A stretch of DNA of 64,000 bases from Actinomycetota bacterium (GTDB lineage Bacteria > Actinomycetota > Actinomycetes > Nanopelagicales > Nanopelagicaceae): the NCBI GenBank assembly GCA_016870795.1, contig VGAJ01000001.1, positions 62,001 to 126,000 on the forward strand, given 5' to 3'. The number at the start of each line of letters is the position of its first letter. Position 1 is the first letter of the stretch. Below are positions 52,734 through 63,600 of the stretch, piece after piece. Under the pieces are notes generated by a model. It ran no database searches and was not told the origin of the DNA. It saw only the letters and a list, made by a program, of their open reading frames with translations. The translations under genes were made by a program, and so were the position numbers.

Positions 52734-53528
52734 TTAGTCTACTTTCCTTGACGAGTTTGCGACATTTAAGAATTCGCGAACGCCATCGGCAGGATTTTCT
52801 GATTTAACTAGAGCCTCTCCTACCAATATCGCATCTGCTCCGGCAATCAAAGCACTTTGCCCATCACTTGGCTCAGACATACCTGACTCAGCAATACGAA
52901 CAATTCCGAATGGAATCTGAGGTAGTAGTTTCGCGAAGTTACTCTGATCAATCTCTAAAGTCTTTAGATTTCGGGCATTAACTCCAATTATTTTTGGGCC
53001 TATAGCAAGTGCCCGCTCAAGTTCTTCTTGATTGTGAATCTCAATTAAGGCCTCCATGCCAAGACTTTTTACTAACTGATAGAGCTGTTTTAATTCATCA
53101 TCACTAAGCGCTGCGACAATAAGAAGAATCAAATCTGCACCATAGGCTCTTGATTCCTTAACCAAATATTCATTGACTATAAAGTCTTTTCGTAGAAGTG
53201 GAATTGTGACTTCGCCTCTAACTTTTTCAAAATCCTCAAGCGAACCACCAAAGCGTCTCTGCTCAGTTAAGACGCTAATAACTGCTGCTCCGCCCTCTTG
53301 ATACTGTCTTGCAAGTTTTTCTGGAGAAGGTATTTCGGCAAGTGATCCTTTACTCGGACTCGAACGCTTAACTTCGGCAATGATTGAAAATTTCTCCTTG
53401 CTAAGAGCTGCCAATACATCAAGAGGCTTAGCAGCTAATGCCGTTTTCTCCTCTAGCTCAGAGTTAGATAGTTGGCGCCTCGCTTGATCTTCTAAAACAC
53501 CAGCGATTATTGAATTAAGAACGCTCAT
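52734..53528 (-). CDS. trpC: Indole-3-glycerol phosphate synthase
   Basis: [20 protein letters not shown]...[13 protein letters not shown]...[14 protein letters not shown]. Confidence 0.96.
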   Translation of the reverse strand: MSVLNSIIAGVLEDQARRQLSNSELEEKTALAAKPLDVLAALSKEKFSIIAEVKRSSPSKGSLAEIPSPEKLARQYQEGGAAVISVLTEQRRFGGSLEDFEKVRGEVTIPLLRKDFIVNEYLVKESRAYGADLILLIVAALSDDELKQLYQLVKSLGMEALIEIHNQEELERALAIGPKIIGVNARNLKTLEIDQSNFAKLLPQIPFGIVRIAESGMSEPSDGQSALIAGADAILVGEALVKSENPADGVREFLNVANSSRKVD

Positions 53529-53533
53529 CGCAG

Positions 53534-55039
53534 CTAGTCCTTTTCTCCAATTGGTTCTAGTGAGTTTGCCGCTTCAATTGCTCCAAGCACCGCCGCAGCT
53601 TTATTGAGGCACTCCTCATACTCACTAACTGGATTTGAATCTGCCACTATCCCAGCTCCTGCTTGCACATATGCTTTCTTATCTTTTATCACTGCAGTTC
53701 TAATAGCAATACAAGTATCAAGATTTCCAGTGAAATCCAAATATCCAATAGCGCCACCATAGATTCCTCGTCTCGATGGTTCTAACTCTTCAATTATCTC
53801 CATGGCTCTTGGCTTTGGCGCTCCCGAGAGTGTGCCTGCAGGAAATACTGCATACAAGGCCTCCACAGATGACTTATATCTATCTAGCTCACCAATAACA
53901 GTTGAGACAATATGCATGACATGGGAATACCTCTCAATTTGCATAAACTCAACAACTTTAACACTGCCAGGTGCGCAGACTCTTCCCAAATCATTTCTTC
54001 CAAGATCTACTAGCATTAAATGCTCAGCTCGCTCTTTAGGATCTGCCAAAAGCTCCTCGCCTAGCCTTAAATCCTCTTCTTGGTTTGTAGAGCGCCTACG
54101 AGTTCCGGCAATGGGATGAACCATTACTTCACTGCCAGTTACTTTAACTAGCGCCTCTGGGCTTGAGCCAACAACACTTAATCCATCTGCGAATCTGAGG
54201 TGATACATATATGGGCTGGGATTATGGAGCCTTAGCATTCGATATGCATCAAGTGAGGATGTTTGGCAATCCATCATAAATCTCTGAGATAAGACAACTT
54301 GAAATGCCTCGCCCGATCTAATCTGCTCTTTTATGCTCTCAACATTTAGACAGTATTGCTCTTTACTAAAATTGGCAGTAAAAGAAGGTGGGCTCTTCTT
54401 CGCTATTTTGGAGATATTGCTATCTAACTTACTTAAGAGTGATTCCTGCATTTGATCTAATCTAGTAATAGCCGATTGATAGGCCTGATCTACTCGCTCA
54501 TCTGAACCATCCCAATTGATGGCATTAGCTATGAGAATTACAGTTCCTTGGAGGTGATCATAGACAGCTAAATCTGTAGTCAACATGAAAGCAATTTCTG
54601 GAAGCTTTAACTCATCTGCTCCTAGAGTTGGAAGTTTCTCAAGTCTTCGCACCGCGTCATATCCCATATAGCCAACTAAGCCACCTGTTAATGGAGGCAG
54701 ATTTTCTATCTTTGGCGAACGAAGATGTTTAGAGGCAATCATTAACGCCTCTAAGGGATCAATTCCACTCGGCGCACCTGCTGGCATACTTCCAAGCCAA
54801 TGAGCGACTCCATTTTTCTCTGTAAGAGTTGCTTCGCTTCTAACGCCAATAAATGAGTATCTAGACCATGCTCCACCATGTTCTGCTGACTCTAGAAGAA
54901 ATGTATTTTCACGCTCTTGAGCTAACTTTGAATAGAGAGTTAGAGGAGTTTCATTATCTGCAAGAAGGAGTTGGGCAACGGGAATAACGTTATATTCTTT
55001 TGCATAAGAGCGAAATTGTTCAAGAGTTAACCGCTCCAT
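53534..55039 (-). CDS. trpE: Anthranilate synthase component I
   Basis: IRSGEAFQVVLSQRF...PIAGTRRRSTNQEED...FPAGTLSGAPKPRAMEIIEELE. Confidence 0.96.
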   Translation of the reverse strand: MERLTLEQFRSYAKEYNVIPVAQLLLADNETPLTLYSKLAQERENTFLLESAEHGGAWSRYSFIGVRSEATLTEKNGVAHWLGSMPAGAPSGIDPLEALMIASKHLRSPKIENLPPLTGGLVGYMGYDAVRRLEKLPTLGADELKLPEIAFMLTTDLAVYDHLQGTVILIANAINWDGSDERVDQAYQSAITRLDQMQESLLSKLDSNISKIAKKSPPSFTANFSKEQYCLNVESIKEQIRSGEAFQVVLSQRFMMDCQTSSLDAYRMLRLHNPSPYMYHLRFADGLSVVGSSPEALVKVTGSEVMVHPIAGTRRRSTNQEEDLRLGEELLADPKERAEHLMLVDLGRNDLGRVCAPGSVKVVEFMQIERYSHVMHIVSTVIGELDRYKSSVEALYAVFPAGTLSGAPKPRAMEIIEELEPSRRGIYGGAIGYLDFTGNLDTCIAIRTAVIKDKKAYVQAGAGIVADSNPVSEYEECLNKAAAVLGAIEAANSLEPIGEKD

Positions 55040-55369
55040 CTATATTCCCTCAATACTTCGATAGAAACAAGAGGTTTGCCCTGTGTGGCAGGCAGGGCCA
55101 TGAGAATGCACTAGAAAAAGAAGTGAATCAGAGTCACAGTCGTATTTTATCTCTACAACATCTTGGTAATTTCCAGAACTCTCCCCCTTAACCCAGAGCT
55201 GGTTCCTACTTCTACTCCAGAAAGTTGCTTTTGAGGTAGCAATAGTTGCCTCATAGGCTTGCAGATTTACCCATGCAAGCATCAATACCTCTTTACTTAC
55301 AAAATCTTGAACAATTGCCGGGATTAACTCTCCAGCCTTACTCAAGCGACTGATAATCTCCTGCGACAT
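55040..55369 (-). CDS. hisI: Phosphoribosyl-AMP cyclohydrolase
   Basis: VLMLAWVNLQAYEATIATSKATFWSRSRNQLWVKGESSGNYQDV...GPACHTGQTSCFYR. Confidence 0.96.
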   Translation of the reverse strand: MSQEIISRLSKAGELIPAIVQDFVSKEVLMLAWVNLQAYEATIATSKATFWSRSRNQLWVKGESSGNYQDVVEIKYDCDSDSLLFLVHSHGPACHTGQTSCFYRSIEGI

Positions 55370-55372
55370 GGC

Positions 55373-56155
55373 CTAATTCTGACCTATTTGATTGCCTTGG
55401 CGCACAGTAAAGCCTTTTCTATCAAGATCACGCTTAATATCTGAGATGCGATAGATGCCAAAGTGAAAAACGCTGGCAGCAAGAAGAGCATCAGCCCCTG
55501 ATTCCAGAGCTTTAGCAAAATCTGAGATATCACCAGCGCCACCACTTGCAATGATTGGGACAGGAGAAATTGCGCGGACTAAGCTAATTAATTCCAAGTC
55601 ATATCCTGCTCTAGTTCCATCAGTATCCATGGAGTTAAGCAGAATCTCTCCTACTCCTCTTTCGATTGCCTCTTTAATCCAATCAAGAGCATCGATGCCA
55701 GTTGAGATAGAACCACCATGAGTAGTTACTTCAAATCCACTACTACATCGAGATCTCTTGGCATCTATTGAAATAACTAAAACTTGACTTCCAAAACTCT
55801 CACTAATTTCATTTATTAATTCTGGACGCTTTAGGGCCGCAGTATTGATAGAGACCTTATCGGCTCCTGCTCTTAGAAGTTGATTCACATCATCTGTACT
55901 ACTTATCCCACCCCCAACTGTTAGGGGGATAAATAATTGATCGGCGCTCTTTCGCACTACCTCAAGGGTTGTGCTCCGTCCCTGGCTGCTAGCGGTGATA
56001 TCCAGAAAGGTAATCTCATCAGCGCCCTCGTCGTTATATATCTGAGCCATCTCAACTGGATCTCCAGCATCAACTAAATTAAGAAAGTTAATGCCTTTAA
56101 CCACTCGACCATCTTTGACATCAAGGCAGGGAATTATTCGCGTGGCAAGGCTCAT
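55373..56155 (-). CDS. hisF: Imidazole glycerol phosphate synthase subunit HisF
   Basis: [33 protein letters not shown]... Confidence 0.96.
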   Translation of the reverse strand: MSLATRIIPCLDVKDGRVVKGINFLNLVDAGDPVEMAQIYNDEGADEITFLDITASSQGRSTTLEVVRKSADQLFIPLTVGGGISSTDDVNQLLRAGADKVSINTAALKRPELINEISESFGSQVLVISIDAKRSRCSSGFEVTTHGGSISTGIDALDWIKEAIERGVGEILLNSMDTDGTRAGYDLELISLVRAISPVPIIASGGAGDISDFAKALESGADALLAASVFHFGIYRISDIKRDLDRKGFTVRQGNQIGQN

Positions 56156-56892
56156 ATAGATGCCACCTCTAGAGCCTGCTCAAGTGTGAAATTTTGAGCA
56201 TAGAGTGCTTTTCCAACGATTGCTCCTTCGATACCAATATGAGTTAACTCGCGAAGGGCTTGAATATCACTTAATTGGGAGATGCCCCCTGAAGCAATTA
56301 CTGGTCGGCTAGTTGCCGCGCACACCATTTTCAATAATTCCAAGTTTGGTCCTTGAAGAGTTCCATCTTTATTAACATCTGTTACAACATATCGAGTGCA
56401 ACCATCACTATCTAAGCGCTCTAGCGTTTCAAATAGATCGCCACCATCTCGAGTCCAACCTCTTGCTGCCAGCGTTCGTCCTCGCACATCAAGGCCAACT
56501 GCAATCCTCTCTCCAAATCTCTTAATTACCGATGCGCTCCAGTCAGGGCTTTCAAGAGCTGCAGTGCCTAAATTGATTCGCTGACATCCCGTGGCAAGGG
56601 CTCGCTCCAGGCTCTCTTCATCTCTGATGCCCCCTGATAACTCAACTTTGATATCCAATTTTCCAACTACCTCTGCAAGAAGTTCATGATTTGATCCCGT
56701 TCCAAAAGCAGCATCTAGGTCCACTAAATGAATCCATTCGGCGCCTGCCTTTTGAAAATCAAGGGCGGCATCAAGTGCTGAACCATAATTGCTCTGGGCA
56801 GATAGCTCTCCTTTGACCAGGCGAACAGCTTGGCCTGAGCGAACATCAACAGCGGGAAGAAGTTCTAATTTTTTCATAACCCAGATGCCCAA
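56152..56892 (-). CDS. priA: Phosphoribosyl isomerase A (probable bifunctional HisA/TrpF, PriA)
   Basis: [21 protein letters not shown]...[65 protein letters not shown] closely resembles actinobacterial PriA. Confidence 0.88.
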   Translation of the reverse strand: MGIWVMKKLELLPAVDVRSGQAVRLVKGELSAQSNYGSALDAALDFQKAGAEWIHLVDLDAAFGTGSNHELLAEVVGKLDIKVELSGGIRDEESLERALATGCQRINLGTAALESPDWSASVIKRFGERIAVGLDVRGRTLAARGWTRDGGDLFETLERLDSDGCTRYVVTDVNKDGTLQGPNLELLKMVCAATSRPVIASGGISQLSDIQALRELTHIGIEGAIVGKALYAQNFTLEQALEVASI

Positions 56893-57476
56893 TTTTCAAT
56901 AAGAGAAAGTCCTGCTGCTCCACTCTTTTCTGGATGAAATTGCACTGCGCTAACTGTTTGACTCTCAATCGCAGCAAGAAATCCTCCGCCATAGTCGCAA
57001 TAAGAGTTAGCGCCAACTACTGGATCTTTAGCAGCATATGAGTGAACGAAGTAAAAACGTTCTTTTTCAATGCCTTTAAACAATTTACTTGTTTCATCAA
57101 CCTTAACTTCATTAAAGCCCATATGTGGGATAACTGGAGCCTCTAGTCGAACTACTCTTCCTGGAAAGATTCCCAACCCTTTAATGCTTTCACCATTTAG
57201 TAGCTCATCGCTACTCTCAAAGAGAATTTGCATTCCAACGCAGATTCCAAGAGTTTTCTTCTTCTCTTGTTGTCTTTCTTTAATAATTTTATCGCCATCT
57301 ATTTTTAGTAGAGACTTCATACAAGATCCAAAAGCGCCTACCCCAGGAACTACTAAGCCATCAGCGCTAACTGCCTCTTGATAATCAGATGTGACTATGA
57401 CTTGATGTTTTGTTTTTTCAAATGCTCTCTGTGCAGAACGAATATTTCCTGAGCCATAATCGAGGATGGCTATCAA
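56874..57476 (-). CDS. hisH: Imidazole glycerol phosphate synthase subunit HisH
   Basis: [20 protein letters not shown]...[13 protein letters not shown]...VQFHPEKSG. Confidence 0.95.
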   Translation of the reverse strand: MIAILDYGSGNIRSAQRAFEKTKHQVIVTSDYQEAVSADGLVVPGVGAFGSCMKSLLKIDGDKIIKERQQEKKKTLGICVGMQILFESSDELLNGESIKGLGIFPGRVVRLEAPVIPHMGFNEVKVDETSKLFKGIEKERFYFVHSYAAKDPVVGANSYCDYGGGFLAAIESQTVSAVQFHPEKSGAAGLSLIENWASGL

Positions 57477-58066
57477 AGAACGCCCTTAGTCGAAGGGATT
57501 CCTCCAGAGCGAGGATCTAAAGCAACAGCATCCTTAAATGCTTGTGCTACCGCTTTAAATTGTGCCTCAAGAACATGGTGGGCATTTCTTCCTTCAAGAA
57601 CTCTGATGTGTAGCCCAATTCTTGCCTCAGAGACTATTGATTCCCAAATGTGTCTTCCAAGGGTGGTATCAAAAGTTCCTATCAATTCAACTATCTCAGG
57701 TGCGCGATGAACCAGATATGGACGACCTGATAAATCAACAGCTGCTTGCACCAACACTTCATCAAGTGGCACAAGTGAGTTACCAAATCTTCTAATCCCC
57801 GATTTATCTCCAAGGGCCTCTCGTAGGGCTTGTCCAATAGCCAGGGAGGTATCTTCTACGCTGTGATGAGAATCTACAGAGATATCTCCATTGGTTTTTA
57901 CAGTTAAATCAAAACCAGAATGCTTTCCCAGTTGCGAAATCATATGATCAAAGAATGGGACGCCAGTTTCAACATTGCATACCCCGGTGCCATCAAGGGT
58001 TAGCTCAACTACAACGCTAGATTCTTTAGTAACGCGCTCCACACGAGATTTTCTGGGATTGGTCAT
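57473..58066 (-). CDS. hisB: Imidazoleglycerol-phosphate dehydratase
   Basis: VETGVPFFDHMISQLGKHSGFDLTVKTNGD...DSHHSVEDTSLAIGQAL. Confidence 0.96.
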   Translation of the reverse strand: MTNPRKSRVERVTKESSVVVELTLDGTGVCNVETGVPFFDHMISQLGKHSGFDLTVKTNGDISVDSHHSVEDTSLAIGQALREALGDKSGIRRFGNSLVPLDEVLVQAAVDLSGRPYLVHRAPEIVELIGTFDTTLGRHIWESIVSEARIGLHIRVLEGRNAHHVLEAQFKAVAQAFKDAVALDPRSGGIPSTKGVL

Positions 58067-58135
58067 AGGTGAAATTATCCCCTATCAAGGCCAGTACTTG
58101 CGACTCAGTTATCTTGGCTTGTTAGCCCAAGTTGG

Positions 58136-59224
58136 TTAAAGAATCGAGGTTAAGGCCTCAAGGAAAGCCTTATTCTCATCTTCAGTACCGATTGTCACCC
58201 GTAGATATCCAGGTATTGAGACATCACGAATCAATACTCCCTTATCTACCAATTTCGTAAATAGCTCACTTGAACTCTCTTTAAATCCAGTAAAGAGCAG
58301 AAAATTTGCCTCTGAATCAACAACTATGAGGCCGAGGCTCTTTAGCTCTTTAGCTACAAATTTGCGGGAGTCAATAATCTGTGCAATTTGCGCCGATAGC
58401 TCTTGGCTATGAGTGAGAGCAGCTAGAGCTGCTGCCTGCGTTAAAGAGCTTAAGTGATATGGCAATCTTATTAACAGCATCGCTTCAATTAGTATCGGAT
58501 CTGCAATCATGTATCCAACTCTTACTCCAGCGAATGCAAATGCCTTACTCATCGTCCTTGAGATAATTACGTTCGAGAATCTATTTAAAAGAGAGAGGGC
58601 TGATGCATTATTTGAGAATTCTGCATAGGCCTCATCAACTACAAAGATTGCTCCCACTTCTTGGCAAGTTTTAGCCATCTGCTCGATGTGCTCAATAGTT
58701 GTGGAATTGCCACTTGGATTATTTGGAGTTGTTAAGTAGACCAGTCCAGGCTTTAGCTCCCTAATGGCTTTTAAAGAGATGGGGATATCGAGTGAAAAGT
58801 CAGCCTGTCTTGGAATAGATATCCACTTCTTGCCAACAGAGCGATTAATCAGAGGGTGCATAGAGTAAGAGGGCTCAAAACCCATCGCATCACCAGAGAA
58901 GGCAAGTGCAATACTCTGCAGAATCTCATTACTTCCATTTGCTGCCCAGATATTTTCAACTCCAAAACTTAAACCACTCTGCCGTTTAATCTCATCGGCA
59001 AGGGCGCTCCTGAGTTTTATCACATCACGATCTGGATAACGGTTAAGGTTTTTAATTTCCTTAGCAATTGCTGAGTTAATACTAGCCTGCAAACTTGCAC
59101 TAAGTTCATAAGGATTCTCATTGGTATTGAGTCGATTTGCTAGAGAAATTTGAGGCGCGCCATATGGCATCAAATCCTTTAAGCTTTCATTTAATTTGAG
59201 CCAGTTTGGCCAGCGACCACTCAT
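58136..59224 (-). CDS. hisC: Histidinol-phosphate aminotransferase
   Basis: LNTNENPYELSASL...YLTTPNNPSGNST...SRTMSKAFAFAGVRVGYMIA. Confidence 0.95.
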   Translation of the reverse strand: MSGRWPNWLKLNESLKDLMPYGAPQISLANRLNTNENPYELSASLQASINSAIAKEIKNLNRYPDRDVIKLRSALADEIKRQSGLSFGVENIWAANGSNEILQSIALAFSGDAMGFEPSYSMHPLINRSVGKKWISIPRQADFSLDIPISLKAIRELKPGLVYLTTPNNPSGNSTTIEHIEQMAKTCQEVGAIFVVDEAYAEFSNNASALSLLNRFSNVIISRTMSKAFAFAGVRVGYMIADPILIEAMLLIRLPYHLSSLTQAAALAALTHSQELSAQIAQIIDSRKFVAKELKSLGLIVVDSEANFLLFTGFKESSSELFTKLVDKGVLIRDVSIPGYLRVTIGTEDENKAFLEALTSIL

Positions 59225-60579
59225 TACAAATCCTTACCTACTTCAAAGCGTGCAGATATCGCTTCACCATGAGCTGGAAGATCTTCAGCATTTGCAAAGG
59301 TGATAACGCTAGGTGCAATCTCGCTGAAGGCTTTCTCGTTATAGGAGATAAAGTGAAGGCCCCTTAAGAAAGTTTGTACCGATAGACCACTTGAATGACA
59401 AGCACATCCTCCCGTTGGAAGAACGTGGTTTGATCCTGCTAGATAGTCACCAAGTGAAACTGGTGAGGTGCGGCCAAGAAATACAGCTCCTGCATTTCTA
59501 ATTTTCTCGCTATCGCTCTTAGGGTCTGTCGTTAGTAGCTCAAGATGCTCAGCAGCGTAGGCATTTGCTACATCTAGAGATTGCTCAAGATTATCTGTAA
59601 TAACGATTGCTGATTGAATCCCATTGAGCGCTTGGAGTATTCGCTGGCTATGTTTTGTTGCCATTGCCCGCATCTTTAACTCAATTTGCACTTGATCTGC
59701 CAACTCCAAAGAATCTGTGATCAAAACTGCTGCAGCAATACTGTCATGCTCTGCTTGACTAATTAGATCTGCAGCTACTTCACCTGCTTTAGCGCTCTTA
59801 TCCGCCACGATTGCAATTTCAGTTGGTCCAGCCTCAGAGTCAATACCAATTTTTCCGCGCAGCGCTCTCTTTGCTGCCGCTACGTAAATATTTCCTGGCC
59901 CGGTAACTAAATCGACTGGCTCTAATATCTCTTGGGTAATTCCATCGACAACGCTACTAACTCCATAGGCAAAAGCTGCAATTGCTTGCGCGCCTCCCAT
60001 TGCATAGATTTCATTAATTCCAAGGATTCCGCAGGTTGCCAAGATTGTTGGACTGGGCCAACCAGAGTTATTGACTTGAGCTGGTGATGCCAGAGCAATA
60101 CTTTTAACCCCAGCAATTTGAGCAGGGACTACATTCATAATCACTGAACTGGGATAAACCGCTTTTCCTCCTGGCACATATAGACCAACTCGATCGACAG
60201 GAATCCAACGCTCTTCAACTTCCCCGCCATCAACAACTCTGGTTGTCCCACTTGATCGCACTTGATCCTTATGAACACTTCGAACTCTTCTTATCGCCTC
60301 ATTAATTACGCTCTCAAGATTTGGATCTAATTGCGCAAGCGCCTTATCAATTTCTTTCTGAGGAACTCTGAGGCCACTAGGAGCAACGCCATCAAATTTG
60401 AGGCTGAGATCAAGAAGGGTCTGCTCACTTCCCTTTCTTACAGATTCAATAATTGGCTCAATAGCCTTCATCGCAGAGGCGATATCCACCTCAGCCCTGG
60501 GGAGCAGTTCTTGGTATCGAGCTTTGGATAACTCTTTGCCTCTTAGGTCTAGTGTTCTAACAAGATTGGCTTGGCTCAC
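59224..60579 (-). CDS. hisD: Histidinol dehydrogenase
   Basis: RWIPVDRVGLYVPGGKAVYPSSVIMNVVPAQIAGV...GPTEIAIVAD...SNHVLPTGGCACHSSGLSV. Confidence 0.96.
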   Translation of the reverse strand: MSQANLVRTLDLRGKELSKARYQELLPRAEVDIASAMKAIEPIIESVRKGSEQTLLDLSLKFDGVAPSGLRVPQKEIDKALAQLDPNLESVINEAIRRVRSVHKDQVRSSGTTRVVDGGEVEERWIPVDRVGLYVPGGKAVYPSSVIMNVVPAQIAGVKSIALASPAQVNNSGWPSPTILATCGILGINEIYAMGGAQAIAAFAYGVSSVVDGITQEILEPVDLVTGPGNIYVAAAKRALRGKIGIDSEAGPTEIAIVADKSAKAGEVAADLISQAEHDSIAAAVLITDSLELADQVQIELKMRAMATKHSQRILQALNGIQSAIVITDNLEQSLDVANAYAAEHLELLTTDPKSDSEKIRNAGAVFLGRTSPVSLGDYLAGSNHVLPTGGCACHSSGLSVQTFLRGLHFISYNEKAFSEIAPSVITFANAEDLPAHGEAISARFEVGKDL

Positions 60580-60585
60580 TTCGCT

Positions 60586-60591
60586 ATTCTA
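60586..60591 (-). promoter_or_regulatory. -10 element TAGAAT, 6 nt before the hisD GTG (his-trp operon promoter)
   Basis: TAGAAT-AGCGAA-GTG on the minus strand. Confidence 0.5.
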
Positions 60592-60603
60592 ATTGAGCAA
60601 GCA

Positions 60604-60628
60604 ATTACCTCGCAGAGGATTACCTCGC
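60604..60628. repeat. Tandem 10-bp direct repeat ATTACCTCGC-AGAGG-ATTACCTCGC upstream of hisD
   Basis: Exact copies at 60604-60613 and 60619-60628, period 15. Confidence 0.7.
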
Positions 60629-63600
60629 CTAAACCAAACAATCTGGGCCAAGAATTGACTTCAGGTCTGCACTCAGGCTTGGTGAGGCAGTAATTTTCAA
60701 TCCATCATCAAGCTTAAGAATGGTGTTCTTTGTTCCACCTTCGATTTTTAGATGAACTTCTCTAGTTCCAGGATGGGAACGCAATATCTCCTTCATTCGA
60801 TCAACAACAGGAGGTGTGCATCGCTCGGCTTCAAGTTTTATTACAAAGGGTCCAATTGGTGCTTGATTAATGTCGGCAAGATTTAGCTCAAGAGCCGTAA
60901 TCTGCGCTGTCTCCTCACGTTTATCAATTCTTCCGCGAATAATTACGATGCGATCTTCAATTAGATTTAAGGCATGGGTTTGATAGGTAGATGAGAAGAA
61001 GCGCACTTCAATCGCGCCCTCAAGATCTTCAACTGTCACTATCGCCCAAGATTGCCCTTGCCGACTAACTTTTCGTTGAACCGATGTGATTAGCCCTGCG
61101 ATAGTGATTATCTGATCGTGAACTACCCCCTCATCTAAAATCTGACTAATTGTCGTATCAGTTGCGCTCCTTAAAATATGCTCCACTCCAAGAAGTGGAT
61201 GATCTGAAACATAGAGGCCCAGCATTTCTCTCTCATAGGCAAGTAGCAGCGCCTTATCCCACTCCTGATCACTAACTTCTAGCGCCAGAGTTGAAAGGCC
61301 ATTTGCGCTCACTTCATTTGCCCCGCCAAATAAATCAAATTGACCAATAGCTTGGGCGCGCTTTTCTTCCATCACAGAATCAATTGCTTCTAGATAAATA
61401 CTCATTAGCCCCTTGCGCGAATGGCCAAGTGAATCAAATGCCCCGGCTTTAATTAATGACTCTATTGTTTTTTTAGTACAGACCGTCCCATCGACTTTAG
61501 CTAGAAAATCGCTAAAGGAGGTGTAGTTACCTTTCTCGACGCGATTTTTGACAATCGATGCCACAACATTTTCCCCAATGTTTCTAATGGCAGTTAGGCC
61601 AAATCTAATGTCGCTACCACCTGGGGTGTACTCAGCATTTGAGAAATTCACATCAGGAGGCAGAACTTTAATTCCCATTCGGCGAGATTCATTTAAGTAA
61701 AGCGCAGACTTATCTTTATCATCTCTAACGCTGGTAAGAAGAGCTGCCATATATTCAGTTGGATAATTCGCCTTTAGGTAAGCGGTCCAAAATGATAGGA
61801 CGCCATAGCCTGCGCTATGTGCTCGGTTAAAGGCGTAATCTGAGAATGGAATCAGTGTCTTCCAAAGCTCTTCGATAGCAATACTTGAAAATCCATTATT
61901 ACGCATGCCCTCTTCGAAGTGAACATACTCTTTATCCAGAATCTCTTTATTCTTCTTACCCATAGCTTTACGCAGTAGATCTGCTCGGCCTAGAGAAAAA
62001 CCCGCAAGCTTCTGTGCAATTGCCATAACTTGTTCTTGATAAACAATGAGTCCATAGGTGTCTGACAAAATCTCATCAAGTGCCGCACTTAACTCAGGAT
62101 GAATTGGCACTATCTTCTTGCGTTTGTTTTTGCGATCGGCATAGTCATTATGGGCATTAACTCCCATAGGTCCAGGGCGATATAGCGCAATAACAGCTGA
62201 AATGTCTTCGAATGAATCTGGCGCCATTGATCTAAGCAGGGCTCGAATCGGAGCGCTATCTAATTGAAATACCCCTAGAGTCTCACCTCTTGAAAGTAAT
62301 TCAAAGGTTTTCTTATCTGACAACTCTAAGGATTCTAAAACAATTGTTTTTGCCTGGTTGTTCTTAATATTTTCTAGACAGTCATCAAGTACTGAAAGAT
62401 TTCGAAGTCCGAGAAAGTCCATTTTTAATAGTCCCGTTGCTTCGCAGGCGCCCATATCAAACTGAGTAATAATCGAGCCATCCACATCTCTTTTGTGAAT
62501 TGGAATCACATCAATCAAAGGTTCTTTACTGAGAATTACTCCTGCAGCATGAACTGACCACTGTCGCTTCAGCCCTTCAAGCCCTCTTGCCATATCTACA
62601 ATAGTTTTAGAGTCAGGGTCACTCTCATATATATTTCTAAATTCTTGCGCTTCGCCGTAGCGCTCATCGTCCTTATCAAAAACGCCATGAAATGAAACAT
62701 CTTTTCCCATAATTGGCGGTGGTAGCGCCTTGGTTAAGCGCTCACCTAGAGCATAGGGATAACCTAAAACTCGGGCAGCATCTTTTATCGCAGCTTTAGA
62801 TTTAATAGTTGAGTAAGTGATGATTTGGGCCACTCGATCATCACCATATTTATTGGTGGCATACCTAATCATCTCCGAGCGCCTACGCTCATCAAAGTCC
62901 AAGTCGATATCAGGCATGGAGATACGGTCTGGATTAAGAAAGCGCTCAAAGAGCAATCCGTGCTTGATTGGATCAAGGCCGGTAATTCCTAAAGCATATG
63001 AAACTAAAGATCCTGCAGCCGATCCTCTTCCCGGCCCAACACGAATACCCTCTCTCTTTGCGTGAGATACAAGATCTGCAACAACTAAGAAGTAACCTGC
63101 AAATCCCATTTTGGTCATCACATCTAATTCAAAGTGAAGTCTCGCCTGATATTGCGGAGCAATCTTATCCATACTCTTTGCTCCAAATTTTTCCAATAAT
63201 CCTGCTTCAGCTTCTTTGACTAACCAGGAGTTCTCACTCTCACCTTTTGGTACTGCAAATTGTGGGAGCAAATTCTCATTCTCGCGCATTGTAATGTTGC
63301 ATCTTTCAGCAATTGCAAGGGTGTTATCGCAGGCACTTTCAAGATCTTTAAAGATACGACGCATCGTTGCTGCATCTTTTAGGTAATACTCTTTACCTTC
63401 AAATCTAAATCTCTTCGGATCTGCCAGAGTTGTGCCGGATTGGATACAGAGGAGTGCTTCATGATGTTTTGCATCATCTGCATATGTGTAGTGAAGATCG
63501 TTTGTTGCAACAAGTGGAAGCCCTAACTCTTTTGCGAGCTTTAACAAATCATCTTTAACGCGTCTTTCAATTTCAATGTCGTGATCCATAATTTCAACAA

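Noticed and set aside
58113-58131. CTTGGCT/AGCCCAAG hairpin between hisC and hisB
   Set aside because: Bulged, short and without a T-run; insufficient for a terminator call inside the operon.
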